Shown: positions 37,980-47,739, counted from the first letter of the stretch. The stretch: DNA of 64,000 bases from Tateyamaria sp. ANG-S1 (GCF_000814025.1 NZ_JWLL01000006.1:248001-312000); one strand, 5' to 3'. Notes: generated by a model not told the origin, from the letters alone. Translations and numbers: made by a program.

Positions 37980-39826
37980 CAGGGAAAGTTCACATGCACT
38001 GCGTCCAGCGCCTGCTGGTTGATCTGGGTGCCTGCGCGCAGAACGACATCCTCACCGAAGATGTTGAAAATCTCGCCCGCCACGATTTGGCCCATCTCGG
38101 CGCTCAGCGCTTCGGTTTCGGCCTGCACTTCGGGGCTGTCTTCGATCGGGTTGATCCCGTCCAGCCGCACGATCAGGACAGCACCATAGCCCGGAATGAC
38201 ACGCACATCGCCCGGCTCCATCTCGAAGACTGAGGTCATGAATTCGGGCGGGGTGCCTTGAACAAAAGCACCGCGATCCAGATCGGTTTCTACAATCGAA
38301 TCAAGGGACTGGCTGGCGAAGCTTTCGCCTGCTTCAAGCGCAGGCAGCAGGGCTTCGGCTTTTTCGGTCAAGCGGGCTTCGCTCTGCTCAGCTTCCCAGT
38401 TGCCCTGCACGTTCAGCTTTGCCTCTTCAAAGGGGGCAGGGCGCGGCGGCAACAGGTCGTCCATGCGCATGGCAAAGATGCCGCCTTCGTCCAGTTGCAC
38501 GATTTCTGGGAAGTCGTCCTGCGTCAGCTCAGCCGCTGCATCGCGGAAGCCGTCATAGGCGGCCAAGCCTTCGCCGAGCGCCGGGTACCAGTCGATGGTA
38601 CCAAGCCGCATGTCGGTTTCCGCGTCCAGCTCTTCCAGCGTGGCGCCACCAGCCAGCATGTTGTCGAACTCTTCGGCCAGAACCTCGACCTGACGGCGCG
38701 CGGCGGCCATCGACAGCTCCTGCTGCAACTCGGGTTTGGCATCCTCGAAGCTGATTGTCTGCGCGGGCAGCACGGCATTCACACGAAACAGCGCAGGCCC
38801 CAGAGACGAGGGCAGCGGACCCACCACATCACCCACATCGGCGGCAAAGACGGCCTCGCCCGCCGCATCCAGTTGCAGCCGCGTGACATCGCCCATGTCG
38901 ATGTCGCCCAGGTCCAGACCGCGCTCGGCCACAAGGGCCTCAAATGTCGTGCCATCGACCTCAAGCTGCGCTGCCGCACGGTCGGCGGCCTCGGCATCCA
39001 GATAGACCAACCGCTCGACCAGACGGCGTTCGGGCTGGTTGTACTGGTCCGCACGCGCCTCGTACTCGGCGCGCAGCATTTCCTCATCGACGTCCATCGA
39101 GTCGACGATCATGTCTGGCAGCAGCACGGCATAGGTGATGCGCTTGGTCTCGGGCAACTCATAGTCGGCGAGGTTGTCTTCGTAATACGCGCGCAGGACG
39201 TCATCCGTCGGATCTGGCAGGTCGGTCTCAAGATCGGCCTGACCAAGACGGACCCATGTGAAGTCCCGTGTCTCGCCCAAGAAAGACACCAATGTGCGGG
39301 CATAGGTGTCGGGCATCTGCACACCCGATACGATGGCCCCCTGCAGGATCGAGCGGGACACTTCCTCGCGCAGCGTCGTTTCGAAATCCGCTTCGCTGGT
39401 GCCTTGTTGGTCGAGGGCAAAGCGATAAGCATCACGGTCAAAAGATCCGTCAAGACCACGGAAGGCCGGGATGTTCAGGATCTCGTCCCGGATCACCTCG
39501 TCGCCGACGCTCAGCCCCATCTGGCCCGCCTCATAGTCCAGCGCGCGGGCACGCACGAGCTGGGCCAGCACGGCCTGATCCAGACCGATGGCCTGCGCGC
39601 GCGCAAATGTCAGCGGCTGGCCAGTCTGCTGACCCACCGCCTGCATCTCGCGTTGCAGCGTGTCGGCGTAGGTTTGCACGTCGATATGCTTGTCACCGAC
39701 CTTGCCCACAGTGCGGATCGTGCCGCCCAAGCCATCGAGGCCAAAGCCTAGGCTCAGGCCCACAAACAGCAGGCCCAAAAGGATCCAGACAGCGATTTTC
39801 GAGATGGAAGTCTTGCCCTGAGCCAT
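37979..39826 (-). CDS. SurA/PpiD-type periplasmic peptidyl-prolyl isomerase
   Basis: This 615-residue protein is anchored by one N-terminal helix (residues about 10-30) and otherwise periplasmic. A SurA-N-like region covers about residues 30-170, and a parvulin-type rotamase region is in the middle. The architecture is that of PpiD, which helps fold exported proteins at the translocon. The ATG at 39826 (MAQGKTSISKIAV) is preferred over an open extension to 40069 because it begins just before the anchor. In Rhodobacteraceae this gene commonly precedes trpE, as here. Confidence 0.88.
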   Translation of the reverse strand: MAQGKTSISKIAVWILLGLLFVGLSLGFGLDGLGGTIRTVGKVGDKHIDVQTYADTLQREMQAVGQQTGQPLTFARAQAIGLDQAVLAQLVRARALDYEAGQMGLSVGDEVIRDEILNIPAFRGLDGSFDRDAYRFALDQQGTSEADFETTLREEVSRSILQGAIVSGVQMPDTYARTLVSFLGETRDFTWVRLGQADLETDLPDPTDDVLRAYYEDNLADYELPETKRITYAVLLPDMIVDSMDVDEEMLRAEYEARADQYNQPERRLVERLVYLDAEAADRAAAQLEVDGTTFEALVAERGLDLGDIDMGDVTRLQLDAAGEAVFAADVGDVVGPLPSSLGPALFRVNAVLPAQTISFEDAKPELQQELSMAAARRQVEVLAEEFDNMLAGGATLEELDAETDMRLGTIDWYPALGEGLAAYDGFRDAAAELTQDDFPEIVQLDEGGIFAMRMDDLLPPRPAPFEEAKLNVQGNWEAEQSEARLTEKAEALLPALEAGESFASQSLDSIVETDLDRGAFVQGTPPEFMTSVFEMEPGDVRVIPGYGAVLIVRLDGINPIEDSPEVQAETEALSAEMGQIVAGEIFNIFGEDVVLRAGTQINQQALDAVHVNFP

Positions 39827-39902
39827 GTGCGCCTTCTTGCGGGTTTTGTTGCGTTTGGAGATGTCTAACGGCCCCGCCAGATACGGGCAAGGCCGGTTGA
39901 TG

Positions 39903-41090
39903 TCAGAGCGTGAGCGCTGACAGCCTTGTGTAAAGCGCAGCAATGCCATCGGCATCAAGATTGGCAAAGGCGATGCGCAGTTGTGCCTGACCTTCAGCGG
40001 CGCCGTCAGGCCAGAACATGGTGCCCGGCAGGCACAGGATACCAGCCTCTGTGACAAGGCGCGGCGCAAGGTCGGCCGAGGAGATGTCGAACGGATGCCG
40101 CATATAGGCGAAATACGCGCCCAGTCCCATCAACTGCCATCCCTTGTCGGCCAACACCGGGAAGCCGTCGGTGATGGCCTGTCTGCGCGCCAGAATCTCG
40201 TCGCGCTCACCGGCGACCCACTGGCCGAGGTTCTCCAACCCCCAAATGGCTGCATACTGGCCGATCTGCCCGGGACAGATCGCAACGGTGTCCAGAAACT
40301 TCTCTGCCTCCGCCAGCCGGGCTGGCGACGTCACCAGCGCCCCGACACGGTGGCCGGTCAGCCGGTAGGCCTTGGAAAAGGAGTACAGGTGGATGAATGT
40401 TTGATCCCACCCATCCTGTTGAAACAGCGCGTGGGGCGGCCCGCTGCGGCTGTCAAAATCGCGATAGGTCTCGTCGACGATCAACGCGATGCCATGTGAC
40501 TTCGCCAATTCATAGAACGCCAGAACCAGAGCGTCCGGATATTCGACCCCGGCGGGATTGTTCGGCGTCACAAGCGCGATGGCCCGCGTCCTGTCGGTGA
40601 TCAACGCCTTGGCCGCTGCCACATCCGGCAGCATCCCATCCCCAACGGGCAGGGGGACCGATGTGACACCCGCCATATCCAGCCACATCTTGTGATTGAA
40701 GTACCACGGCGTTGGCAGGATCACCTCGTCCCCTTCGTCGCACAGGGTGGCGATGGCAGCGGCAAAAGCCTGGTTGCAGCCCGAGGTGATGGCAATGTTT
40801 TCGGCCGCGGTCGCCGCGCCATAGTGCCGGTTGATCTGATCCGAGAGGCCTGCACGCAGCGCGGGCATCCCAAGAACCGGACCGTAAAGATGCGCGTCAT
40901 CGCGGGTCAGCGCGGCGTCGGCCATCGCCTGGCGCAACGCATCGGGCGGGGGATCGACCGGTGCCGCCTGACTGACATTGATCAGCGGACGGTCGGGTGG
41001 AAAGGTGACACCGTCAATCCAGCGCCGCGCCTCCATCACCGGTGGGGCAAAGGTTGATGCGGTGCGCGTCATGGTCATCGGATCGCTCAC
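39903..41090 (-). CDS. Class I/II pyridoxal-phosphate aminotransferase
   Basis: This is a 395-residue fold-type I aminotransferase. The PLP lysine is in YSFSKAYRLTGHRVG near residue 240. VTPNNPAGVEYP near 168 and VDETYRDF near 200 are the other PLP-site blocks. Substrates are likely aspartate or aromatic amino acids but cannot be fixed from sequence. The stop lies 76 bp upstream of the ppiD-like start on the same strand. Confidence 0.88.
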   Translation of the reverse strand: MSDPMTMTRTASTFAPPVMEARRWIDGVTFPPDRPLINVSQAAPVDPPPDALRQAMADAALTRDDAHLYGPVLGMPALRAGLSDQINRHYGAATAAENIAITSGCNQAFAAAIATLCDEGDEVILPTPWYFNHKMWLDMAGVTSVPLPVGDGMLPDVAAAKALITDRTRAIALVTPNNPAGVEYPDALVLAFYELAKSHGIALIVDETYRDFDSRSGPPHALFQQDGWDQTFIHLYSFSKAYRLTGHRVGALVTSPARLAEAEKFLDTVAICPGQIGQYAAIWGLENLGQWVAGERDEILARRQAITDGFPVLADKGWQLMGLGAYFAYMRHPFDISSADLAPRLVTEAGILCLPGTMFWPDGAAEGQAQLRIAFANLDADGIAALYTRLSALTL

Positions 41091-41098
41091 TTTGAAAA

Positions 41099-41139
41099 CG
41101 CCGGAGCCTCCGGCGGGAGTTTATTTGGCAAGATGAAGG
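41099..41139 (+). repeat. Dispersed intergenic hairpin element, copy 3
   Basis: CGCCGGAGCCTCCGGCG forms a hairpin, followed by GGAGTTTATTTGGCAAGATG. This is the same head-hairpin plus TATTTxTGGCxAGAxGAA pattern as at 18202 and 57836, in diverged form. Confidence 0.5.
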
Positions 41140-41142
41140 AGC

Positions 41143-41646
41143 TTAGTCCTTGCCGCGATACGGCTCGACATATTGCAGGGCCATGTCCCAGGGGAAGAAA
41201 ATCCATGTGTCCTGGCTGACGCCGGTGATGAACGTATCCACCATCGGCTCGCCTTTGGGCTTGGCGTAGACGGTGGCGAAATGCGCCTTGGGATAAAGGT
41301 CGCGGACGACTTCGAGCGTGCGGCCCGAATCCACCAGATCGTCGATGATCAGGATGCCGGTGCCGTCACCCATGAGGTCTGCATCTGGCGCCTTTAGCAC
41401 TTCGACTTCGCCCTGGCTTTGGTGGTGGTAGGATTTCACGCTGATCGTATCGACGGTGCGGATGTCCAGCTCACGGCTGACGATCATCGCGGGCGCCATC
41501 CCACCCCGAGTGATAGCCACCACGGCACGCCAGGCTCCGTTGTCCGGTCCCTGACCATCCAGCCGCCAGGCCAACGCGCGGCTGTCGCGGTGGATCTGGT
41601 CCCAGCTGATGTGAAAGCCTTTTTCGTGGGGGAGGCGGTCTGCCAT
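41143..41646 (-). CDS. gpt: Xanthine-guanine phosphoribosyltransferase
   Basis: This 167-residue purine-salvage enzyme transfers phosphoribose from PRPP to xanthine or guanine. The PRPP-binding motif [13 protein letters not shown] is near residue 98, and [22 protein letters not shown] is the conserved N-terminal block. Three bases separate it from the upstream LysE gene, so the two are probably co-transcribed. Confidence 0.93.
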   Translation of the reverse strand: MADRLPHEKGFHISWDQIHRDSRALAWRLDGQGPDNGAWRAVVAITRGGMAPAMIVSRELDIRTVDTISVKSYHHQSQGEVEVLKAPDADLMGDGTGILIIDDLVDSGRTLEVVRDLYPKAHFATVYAKPKGEPMVDTFITGVSQDTWIFFPWDMALQYVEPYRGKD

Positions 41647-41648
41647 GG

Positions 41649-42257
41649 TTACTTCTCCAGGATCAGGCGCAGGCCAAGTGCGCCCAGCAGGGTGGCCGCG
41701 ATGCGGTCAAAGATGGGTTTCAGGCTGACATAACCGCGCCGCACATGCGGTGTGCTGAGCGCCAGCGCCAGACAGGTGTAAAAGATTAGCTCAAGCGCCC
41801 AGTGGTTCAGCACGATGACAGCGATGTCGGCGGCGGCAAGGCCCTTGGGAAAGACAACGACGATGACCGCAGCCGCAAAGAGCATGGATTTCGGATTGCC
41901 GAAGTTCAGAAGCATCCCCGACAACACGGCACGGCCCCGCGCCATAGGCGCTTCGCCCAAGGGGTCACGGGCATGGCGCCACGTCTGAACAGCGATCCAG
42001 ATCAGGTAGAGCGCGCCGCCGATCTTCAGCGCCGTATAGGTCCAAGGGAAGAGGGAAAACACGGCTTCCAGGCCCAAAAGTGCAGCCAGCGTCCACATCG
42101 CGGCAGCCGTGCCAAGACCAATGCCCGTCGCAATACCTGCACCACGTCCACCGGTCACCGTCGCACGGGTGATGAACAGCATCGCAGCCCCCGGCGACAC
42201 GAGGGCCGCAAGCAATACGGTGTTGAAGGCGATCAGCTCGGCAATGGTCAGCGACAT
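41649..42257 (-). CDS. LysE-family amino acid exporter
   Basis: This is a 202-residue membrane protein with about six helices. The N-terminal [29 protein letters not shown] is the LysE/RhtB signature, and [17 protein letters not shown] is the second conserved block. It exports an amino acid or related metabolite; the substrate is unknown. It is 4 bp downstream of fabI on the same strand. Confidence 0.88.
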   Translation of the reverse strand: MSLTIAELIAFNTVLLAALVSPGAAMLFITRATVTGGRGAGIATGIGLGTAAAMWTLAALLGLEAVFSLFPWTYTALKIGGALYLIWIAVQTWRHARDPLGEAPMARGRAVLSGMLLNFGNPKSMLFAAAVIVVVFPKGLAAADIAVIVLNHWALELIFYTCLALALSTPHVRRGYVSLKPIFDRIAATLLGALGLRLILEK

Positions 42258-42260
42258 CGC

Positions 42261-43091
42261 TCAGCCTTTCGAGATGTCGGGCGCGTCCACCGCCTTCATA
42301 CCCACCACATGGTAGCCCGCATCGACATGCAGGTTCTCACCGGTGGTGCCCGAACCCAGATCACTGAGCAGATACAGCGCCGACTTGCCCACATCGTCGA
42401 TGGTCACATTGCGGCGCAGGGGCGAATTGTACTCGTTCCACTTCATGATGTAGCGGAAATCGCCAATGCCCGAGGCGGCCAGCGTCTTGATCGGGCCCGC
42501 GCTGATCGCGTTCACGCGAATGCCGTCCTTGCCCAGATCCTCGGCCAGATACTTGACCGACGCCTCAAGGGCCGCCTTCGCCACACCCATCACATTGTAA
42601 TGCGGCATGACCTGCTCGGCGCCGTAATAGGTGAGGGTCAGCGCACTCGCGCCTTCGCTCATCATCTTCTCGGCGCGCTGCATCACGGCGGTAAAGGAAT
42701 AGACCGAGATATCCATGGTCAGGGCAAAGTTGCTGCGCGTCGTATCGACATAGCGGCCTCGCAACTCGTTCTTGTCTGAAAAGCCGATGGCATGGACAAT
42801 AAAGTCCAATCCATCCCACCGCTCTTTCAAGCTGTCGAACAAGGCATCGATGGACGCCTCATCGCCCACATCACAGGGCAACACAATGTCACTGCCAAGT
42901 TGGGCGGCCAGCGGATCGACCCGCTTTTTCAACGCCTCGCCCTGGTAGGAAAAGGCCAGCTCAGCCCCCGCCTCGCGCAGGGTGCGCGCAATGCCCCATG
43001 CGATGGATTTGTCGTTGGCAAGGCCCATGATCAGACCCCGCTTGCCTGCCATCAGACCGCTCGCCATGTCACTGCCCATCCCGTACCCCAT
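42261..43091 (-). CDS. fabI: Enoyl-[acyl-carrier-protein] reductase, NADH-dependent
   Basis: This 276-residue short-chain-dehydrogenase-type enzyme reduces enoyl-ACP in fatty acid elongation. The cofactor motif [13 protein letters not shown], the [20 protein letters not shown] block and the catalytic Tyr-X6-Lys in [12 protein letters not shown] are present. The start is uncertain: ATG 43091 (MGYGMGSDM...) and ATG 43067 ([11 protein letters not shown]) are both plausible and neither has a strong ribosome binding site. The frame is open far upstream, but that part overlaps pdxH on the other strand and is not real. Confidence 0.95.
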   Translation of the reverse strand: MGYGMGSDMASGLMAGKRGLIMGLANDKSIAWGIARTLREAGAELAFSYQGEALKKRVDPLAAQLGSDIVLPCDVGDEASIDALFDSLKERWDGLDFIVHAIGFSDKNELRGRYVDTTRSNFALTMDISVYSFTAVMQRAEKMMSEGASALTLTYYGAEQVMPHYNVMGVAKAALEASVKYLAEDLGKDGIRVNAISAGPIKTLAASGIGDFRYIMKWNEYNSPLRRNVTIDDVGKSALYLLSDLGSGTTGENLHVDAGYHVVGMKAVDAPDISKG

Positions 43092-43217
43092 TTTCGGTCG
43101 TGTCGTCTGCCGGCCAGCTTTAGGACATTGCCCAAGACGCATCAAGAGAGGCCGCCAAGGTTGAACCTCAATCCGCCTGAGGCTAGCTGTTTCACGACGC
43201 ACGCAAAGGAGACGGGT

Positions 43218-43823
43218 ATGGCGGATCGGGATGGCAAGTTTGCGGGGGACAACCCCTTCGACATCGTACGCGCCTGGATGGCCGAGGCCGAAGGAGCCGA
43301 GGTTAACGACCACAACGCCATCGCGCTCAGTACGGTGGACGCCGACGGTCTGCCCAATGCGCGCATGGTCCTGCTGAAAGAGGTCGAGGACAACGCATTC
43401 GTCTTCTACACCAACTACACCAGCGCCAAGGCGGCGGAGCTGGACCAGGCCGGCAAGGCGGCCTTTGTGATGCACTGGAAGTCGCTGCGGCGACAGGTGC
43501 GGGTGCGGGGCCTGGTGGAAAAGGAAGAAGGGCCACAGGCCGATGCCTACTACGCATCGCGGTCCCTGAAATCGCGTCTGGGGGCTTGGGCGTCGGATCA
43601 AAGCGCACCGCTCGACAGCCGGACAAGCCTGATGGCCAAGGTCGCCAAGATCACCGCGCGGGAGGGGACCAACCCGTCGCGTCCGCCGTTCTGGGGCGGC
43701 TACCGGATCACCCCGGTCGAGATCGAATTCTGGGCCGACGGTGCCTTCCGCCTGCACGACCGCTTCCGCTGGCGGCGCGAAAATGCGGCCTCTGACTGGG
43801 CCGTTACACGCCTTAACCCATGA
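43218..43823 (+). CDS. pdxH: Pyridoxamine 5'-phosphate oxidase
   Basis: This 201-residue FMN enzyme oxidises pyridoxine or pyridoxamine phosphate to [29 protein letters not shown], the [14 protein letters not shown] block and the C-terminal [14 protein letters not shown]...[10 protein letters not shown] are diagnostic. AAAGGAGA precedes the ATG at 43218; the frame upstream is open but overlaps fabI. It is divergent from fabI. Confidence 0.96.
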   Translation: MADRDGKFAGDNPFDIVRAWMAEAEGAEVNDHNAIALSTVDADGLPNARMVLLKEVEDNAFVFYTNYTSAKAAELDQAGKAAFVMHWKSLRRQVRVRGLVEKEEGPQADAYYASRSLKSRLGAWASDQSAPLDSRTSLMAKVAKITAREGTNPSRPPFWGGYRITPVEIEFWADGAFRLHDRFRWRRENAASDWAVTRLNP

Positions 43824-43842
43824 ATTTCACGTAACGTGAAAT
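43824..43842. promoter_or_regulatory. 19-bp perfect palindrome upstream of the cold-shock gene
   Basis: ATTTCACGT-A-ACGTGAAAT begins right after the pdxH stop and lies 100 bp before the cold-shock gene start. No T-run follows, so an operator or an RNA hairpin in the cold-shock 5' leader is more likely than a terminator. Confidence 0.5.
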
Positions 43843-43942
43843 GTAAGGCTCTGAAAAATATAAAGCATTTCGTGCTTGAATTCAGACGTCGAAATGGCGC
43901 AAGTCTTGGGGGCGGCAACAAGCAATTAAAGAAAGACAAGTC

Positions 43943-44479
43943 GTGTCAGAACACTCATCAGATACGGACATGGTCACCGGGACGGTGAAGTGGTTCGATC
44001 CCGTCAAGGGATTTGGCTTTATCGTCGCCACCGCAGGCGGCCCCGACATCTTGCTGCATGTGAACGTGCTGCGGAATTTCGGGCAATCCTCAGTCGCTGA
44101 TGGCGCAAACGTAGATGTGCGGATCCAGCACACCGAACGGGGTGTGCAGGCGGTCGAGGTTCTGTCGATCACGCCACCCACCCATACGGATTCCTCGTCG
44201 TTGAGCGATCTGGCGCATATAGACGCCACCGCCGTGTCGGACGCACCGCTTCAACCCGGTCGGGTCAAGTGGTTCGACAAGGGCAAGGGCTTTGGGTTCG
44301 CCAACGTGTTCGGCAGCAGCGAAGACGTGTTTCTGCATGTCGAGGTTCTGCGCCGTTCGGGCCTGTCGGACCTGCAACCGGGCGAAGCGCTGGCGCTGCG
44401 CGTGATCAACGGCAAACGCGGCCATATGGCAGCCGAAGTGCTGGCCTGGGAAGCGGCTCTGCCCAGGGAAGACGCCTAA
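43943..44479 (+). CDS. Double cold-shock-domain protein
   Basis: This 178-residue protein has two cold-shock domains joined by a linker of about 35 residues. The first carries GTVKWFDPVKGFGFI and DILLHV, the second GRVKWFDKGKGFGFA and DVFLHV; these are the RNP1 and RNP2 nucleic-acid-binding motifs. Single-domain proteins are about 70 residues, so this is a tandem form common in alphaproteobacteria. The likely start is GTG at 43943, with AAAGAAAGACAAG upstream; the first ATG at 43970 has no ribosome binding site. RNA chaperone activity is inferred from the family. Confidence 0.92.
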   Translation: MSEHSSDTDMVTGTVKWFDPVKGFGFIVATAGGPDILLHVNVLRNFGQSSVADGANVDVRIQHTERGVQAVEVLSITPPTHTDSSSLSDLAHIDATAVSDAPLQPGRVKWFDKGKGFGFANVFGSSEDVFLHVEVLRRSGLSDLQPGEALALRVINGKRGHMAAEVLAWEAALPREDA

Positions 44480-44480
44480 G

Positions 44481-44951
44481 GTGCGGGCCCTGCGGGCATG
44501 TATTGTCCTGCTGGCCCTCATGGTCGGCGCGCAACATGTCGCGGCAGAGTGCAGTGAAAACACTGTCTGGATTCGCGGCGACTTTGGCGAAGCGCGCTTT
44601 TCGGTCGAAATCGCCGACACCCAACGCAGCCGCGCCATCGGCCTGATGAACCGCCCCTCCATGCCGACAAGCGAGGGGATGCTGTTCATCTACCCGCGCC
44701 CCCAGCCGCTGTCATTCTGGATGCGGAACACTCTTATTTCGCTCGATATGCTGTTTGTGGACCCTACGGGCACGGTCTCGCATATCCACCACAACGCCAT
44801 TCCGCTGGACGAGACGTCGATTTATGGCGGTGACGGGCTGACACATGTGCTGGAAATCAACGGCGGGCTGTCACGGATGCTTGGCATTGAAGAGGGCGCG
44901 CAACTGCGCCACCCCAGCTTTGACCAGAATAACGCAGCGTGGCCCTGCTGA
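44481..44951 (+). CDS. DUF192 family exported protein
   Basis: This is a 156-residue protein with a signal peptide (about 22 residues ending VAA-ECS). The DUF192 domain is recognised from RSRAIGLMNRPSMPTSEGMLFIYPRPQPLSFWMRNTLISLDMLFVD and the later VLEINGGLS. The function of the family is not established. It starts with GTG one base after the cold-shock stop and is very likely co-transcribed with it. The same cold-shock/DUF192 pairing is common in Rhodobacteraceae. Confidence 0.88.
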   Translation: MRALRACIVLLALMVGAQHVAAECSENTVWIRGDFGEARFSVEIADTQRSRAIGLMNRPSMPTSEGMLFIYPRPQPLSFWMRNTLISLDMLFVDPTGTVSHIHHNAIPLDETSIYGGDGLTHVLEINGGLSRMLGIEEGAQLRHPSFDQNNAAWPC

Positions 44952-45006
44952 TCGTGCGCTTTGGGCTTTTCAATTCGCAACGCGCCGTCTAAGACAGCGC
45001 CACGGT

Positions 45007-45083
45007 CGGAGCGTGGCGCAGCCTGGTAGCGCACCTGTTTTGGGTACAGGGGGTCGGAGGTTCGAATCCTCTCGCTCCGACCA
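45007..45083 (+). tRNA. tRNA-Pro (UGG)
   Basis: This is a 77-nt cloverleaf. The acceptor pair is CGGAGCG with CGCTCCG, the D arm is GCGC...GCGC, the anticodon stem is CCTGT with ACAGG around TTTGGGT (anticodon TGG), and the T arm is GGAGG-TTCGAAT-CCTCT. CCA is encoded. There is no sign of an integrated element downstream. Confidence 0.96.
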
Positions 45084-45258
45084 TTTCCTCAGCATCGAAT
45101 GCTACGCGGCTCGGATCTTTGCTTTAGCACTGCAGCGCTTCAATAGATATCGCACATCAAACCCAAGACCCCAAACCTGTGCGTCACAAACAGCGAAGTG
45201 CACGAGTGGTCGAAACCCGTCCCGATTTCATCATTTGCCATCCCGCGATCAAGCGTAG

Positions 45259-46314
45259 ATGCTTGCCCACGACATGAAGGCTTCCTTGAACACATCGGAG
45301 CACGCGCAATATGCGACGGTTTCGCGGGCGTTCATCGCCGATTGGCTGACGGCACTCCGCCCTATGTGTTCTGCCTCCCATTTCCGGTCTTTGCTGGAAC
45401 GGTCCAATCTCCATCTGGATCAGGATCGCGCGCAAGGCCGGGTCACGCTGGACCAGATTGTCAGCCTTTATCAACTGGCCGCCGTTGAAACCGGGGACGA
45501 GATGATGGGGCTGTGGTCCCGCCCGATCAAACCGCGCGCCTTGCAACACCTGCTCACCACCGTGCGGGAGGCGTCGTCGCTGCACGGGGCGCTCTATCGG
45601 TTCTCGACCTTTTGGAACATGCTGCTCGACGACTACCAGTTCGAGTTGGTCGCCACAGACAATGCGGTGCAGCTCATTCTTCACCCAACGGGGCGCCGGA
45701 CGCCCCAGCGGTTCGGGCACATGCTGATCCTCAAGCTCGCACATGGTCTGATATCCTGGCTCGTGCAGTACGAAGTGCCGGTCAAGGCCGTCGCGTTCGC
45801 CTTCGACCAACCCGAGTTTTCCCACGACTATGCCGTCATCTTTCCCGCCCCCGTCACCTTCGCGCGCGCGGCAACCTCCATCGCGTTTGAAAGAGACGCT
45901 CTTGGTCCCGTGCACGCGCGCAGTACCGAAGACCTTCACTCGTTTCTGCAAAACGCGCCGAGGGATTGGATCTTTACACGCTCCAGCGAACACACCCAGT
46001 CCTTGCGCGTGCGTCGTTACCTCAGCACGTGTCGGTGGGAGGAAGCCACGCTACAGGACGCCGCCCGCGCCATGAATATGACGCCGCGCACGTTGATCCG
46101 ACGGCTCGAAACCGATGGAACGTCCTTTCAATCCATCAAGGATGCGCTGCGCAGGGATCTCGCGATCGGGTCTCTCCAAAACGGGCAGCGCAGCATCGAA
46201 GCGATCGCGCTGGATCTCGGATTTTCGTCGGCCGCAAGTTTTCACAAGGCGTTCCGAAGATGGACCGGTAACCCACCCAGCCTGTATCGACGGCAACACC
46301 GCGCCGACGGATAA
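45259..46314 (+). CDS. AraC-family transcriptional regulator
   Basis: This is a 351-residue regulator with an N-terminal arabinose-binding-like domain of the OruR/ArgR-type group and a C-terminal double helix-turn-helix. The AraC signature is at ATLQDAARAMNMTPRTLIRRLETDG and SIEAIALDLGFSSAASFHKAFRRWTGNPPSLYRR. The acyl-CoA dehydrogenase gene 160 bp downstream on the same strand is a possible target. The ligand is unknown. Confidence 0.9.
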   Translation: MLAHDMKASLNTSEHAQYATVSRAFIADWLTALRPMCSASHFRSLLERSNLHLDQDRAQGRVTLDQIVSLYQLAAVETGDEMMGLWSRPIKPRALQHLLTTVREASSLHGALYRFSTFWNMLLDDYQFELVATDNAVQLILHPTGRRTPQRFGHMLILKLAHGLISWLVQYEVPVKAVAFAFDQPEFSHDYAVIFPAPVTFARAATSIAFERDALGPVHARSTEDLHSFLQNAPRDWIFTRSSEHTQSLRVRRYLSTCRWEEATLQDAARAMNMTPRTLIRRLETDGTSFQSIKDALRRDLAIGSLQNGQRSIEAIALDLGFSSAASFHKAFRRWTGNPPSLYRRQHRADG

Positions 46315-46475
46315 GTCTGTCACTTTTGGACAGTGCTGTGTCAGGGCATGAGATGGAGTGGGATCAAACCGCCCACTAAATCAGACGAACACGAGCTCAC
46401 ACGATCCCAATACCCATGTCGCTGCTTCGCAAAGTGGCGCAATGGGACATGCCTGCCAATCAAAGGATTTAACAC

Positions 46476-47681
46476 ATGACGCAGAAACGAGACGCTGTTC
46501 TATCCACGGCCCACGACCATGCAATGCATGTCATACGCCCCAATGTGGATGCGTGGAACGCGGCAAAGGTTTGGCCGCGTGATGCGTCCGACAAGGCCGG
46601 GGTTGCTGGCCTGACAGGGCTTTACGCACCTGAGGAATGGGGCGGTCAGGGCCTTTCGCTCGCCGATGGCATTCAGGTCTATGAACAACTTGGGTTAGGC
46701 GATGGCGCCTACGCATTTGCGCTGTCGATGCACAACATCTGCACCTATGCCGCCTGCGGCTACGGTACGGAGGCATTCAAGCAGGGCTGGGCGCGCGATC
46801 TGACCGCTGGCCGCAAGCTGGCGAACTTCGCGTTGACGGAACCGCAATCCGGCTCCGATCCGATGCAGATGTACACGCGCGCAACGGTGAACGGCGATGG
46901 AACATGGACTATCAGCGGCGCCAAGGCGTGGGTGAGCCTTGCGGATGAGGCGGACATCTACTTCACCGTGGTCAAGACAAGCGACGCGCCGGGTCACAAG
47001 GATATGGCCATGATCGCAATCCCCGCTGATGCACCGGGGGTTAGCTTCGGTCCGCGCTATGATACCCCATCCTACAATTTCCTACCCATGTCCGAGATGT
47101 ATCTCGACCAGGTCGTCGTGAGCGAGGACAACATCATCCTCCCCATCGGCCAGGGCTTCCAGGGGTCGCTCATGGCGATTGATATCGCACGTGTGTCCAT
47201 CGCCTCGGGCTGTTGCGGATTGATGCAGGCGGCACTCGACACCGCACTGTCCTATTCCAAAAACCGCAAGATGTTTGGCGGCAAGAACATCGATTTGGAC
47301 GGAATTCAATGGATGCTGGGCGAGGTGGCGACGGATCTGGAAGCCTCCAGGCTTCTGTACCGCAAGGCCGCCGAAGCGCTCGGCACGCCCGAAGGCCCAT
47401 TGATGGCCGCGCATGCCAAGCGCTTTGTCCCTGATGCTGCGGTTAAGGCAGCCAATACCTGTACGCAGGTGCTTGGCGGTATGGGACTTTTGCAGCCCTA
47501 CGGCCTGGATCGCTTGTCGCGGCTCGCTCAGATGCTGCGGATCGTGGACGGCACGACCGAGATCAGCCGCGTGGTCATCGGGCGCGCCTTGAAAAAGCGT
47601 GCCGCCAACCTGCCTGACCTGCCAGTCCCCAAGGGGTTTGGTGAGACGGACGCGAACACCGTGACGGTAGCCGCTGAGTAA
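46476..47681 (+). CDS. Acyl-CoA dehydrogenase
   Basis: This is a 401-residue FAD enzyme. FALTEPQSGSDPMQMYTRA is the middle-domain signature, and RKMFGGKNI and QVLGGMGLLQPYGLDRLSR the C-terminal domain blocks. The usual catalytic Glu position falls in DGTTEISRVVIGRAL. AAAGGA precedes the ATG. It oxidises an acyl-CoA to enoyl-CoA and passes electrons to ETF. The chain-length or branched substrate cannot be told. It sits alone after the AraC regulator. Confidence 0.9.
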   Translation: MTQKRDAVLSTAHDHAMHVIRPNVDAWNAAKVWPRDASDKAGVAGLTGLYAPEEWGGQGLSLADGIQVYEQLGLGDGAYAFALSMHNICTYAACGYGTEAFKQGWARDLTAGRKLANFALTEPQSGSDPMQMYTRATVNGDGTWTISGAKAWVSLADEADIYFTVVKTSDAPGHKDMAMIAIPADAPGVSFGPRYDTPSYNFLPMSEMYLDQVVVSEDNIILPIGQGFQGSLMAIDIARVSIASGCCGLMQAALDTALSYSKNRKMFGGKNIDLDGIQWMLGEVATDLEASRLLYRKAAEALGTPEGPLMAAHAKRFVPDAAVKAANTCTQVLGGMGLLQPYGLDRLSRLAQMLRIVDGTTEISRVVIGRALKKRAANLPDLPVPKGFGETDANTVTVAAE

Positions 47682-47717
47682 ACGTTCTTTTCTGCGCGTG
47701 TCTTTTCAGAAATCATT

Positions 47718-47739
47718 GCGGCGGCTCTTCGGCCGCCGC
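47718..47739. terminator. Hairpin downstream of the acyl-CoA dehydrogenase
   Basis: GCGGCGGC and GCCGCCGC form a strong stem with a short loop between two convergent genes. There is no good T-run on either strand, so its role as a terminator is uncertain. Confidence 0.4.

Noticed and set aside
38258-39751. 497-codon open frame antisense to the ppiD-like gene
   Set aside because: The opposite-strand protein is a recognisable SurA/PpiD foldase coupled to trpE. The antisense frame has a composition typical of a shadow.
42792-43217. Long N-terminal extension of pdxH
   Set aside because: It overlaps fabI on the other strand, and a strong ribosome binding site precedes the ATG at 43218.
45007-45258. 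tRNA-Pro as an attachment site for an island
   Set aside because: There is no integrase gene, no repeat of the tRNA 3' end in the window, and the genes downstream are of ordinary composition.
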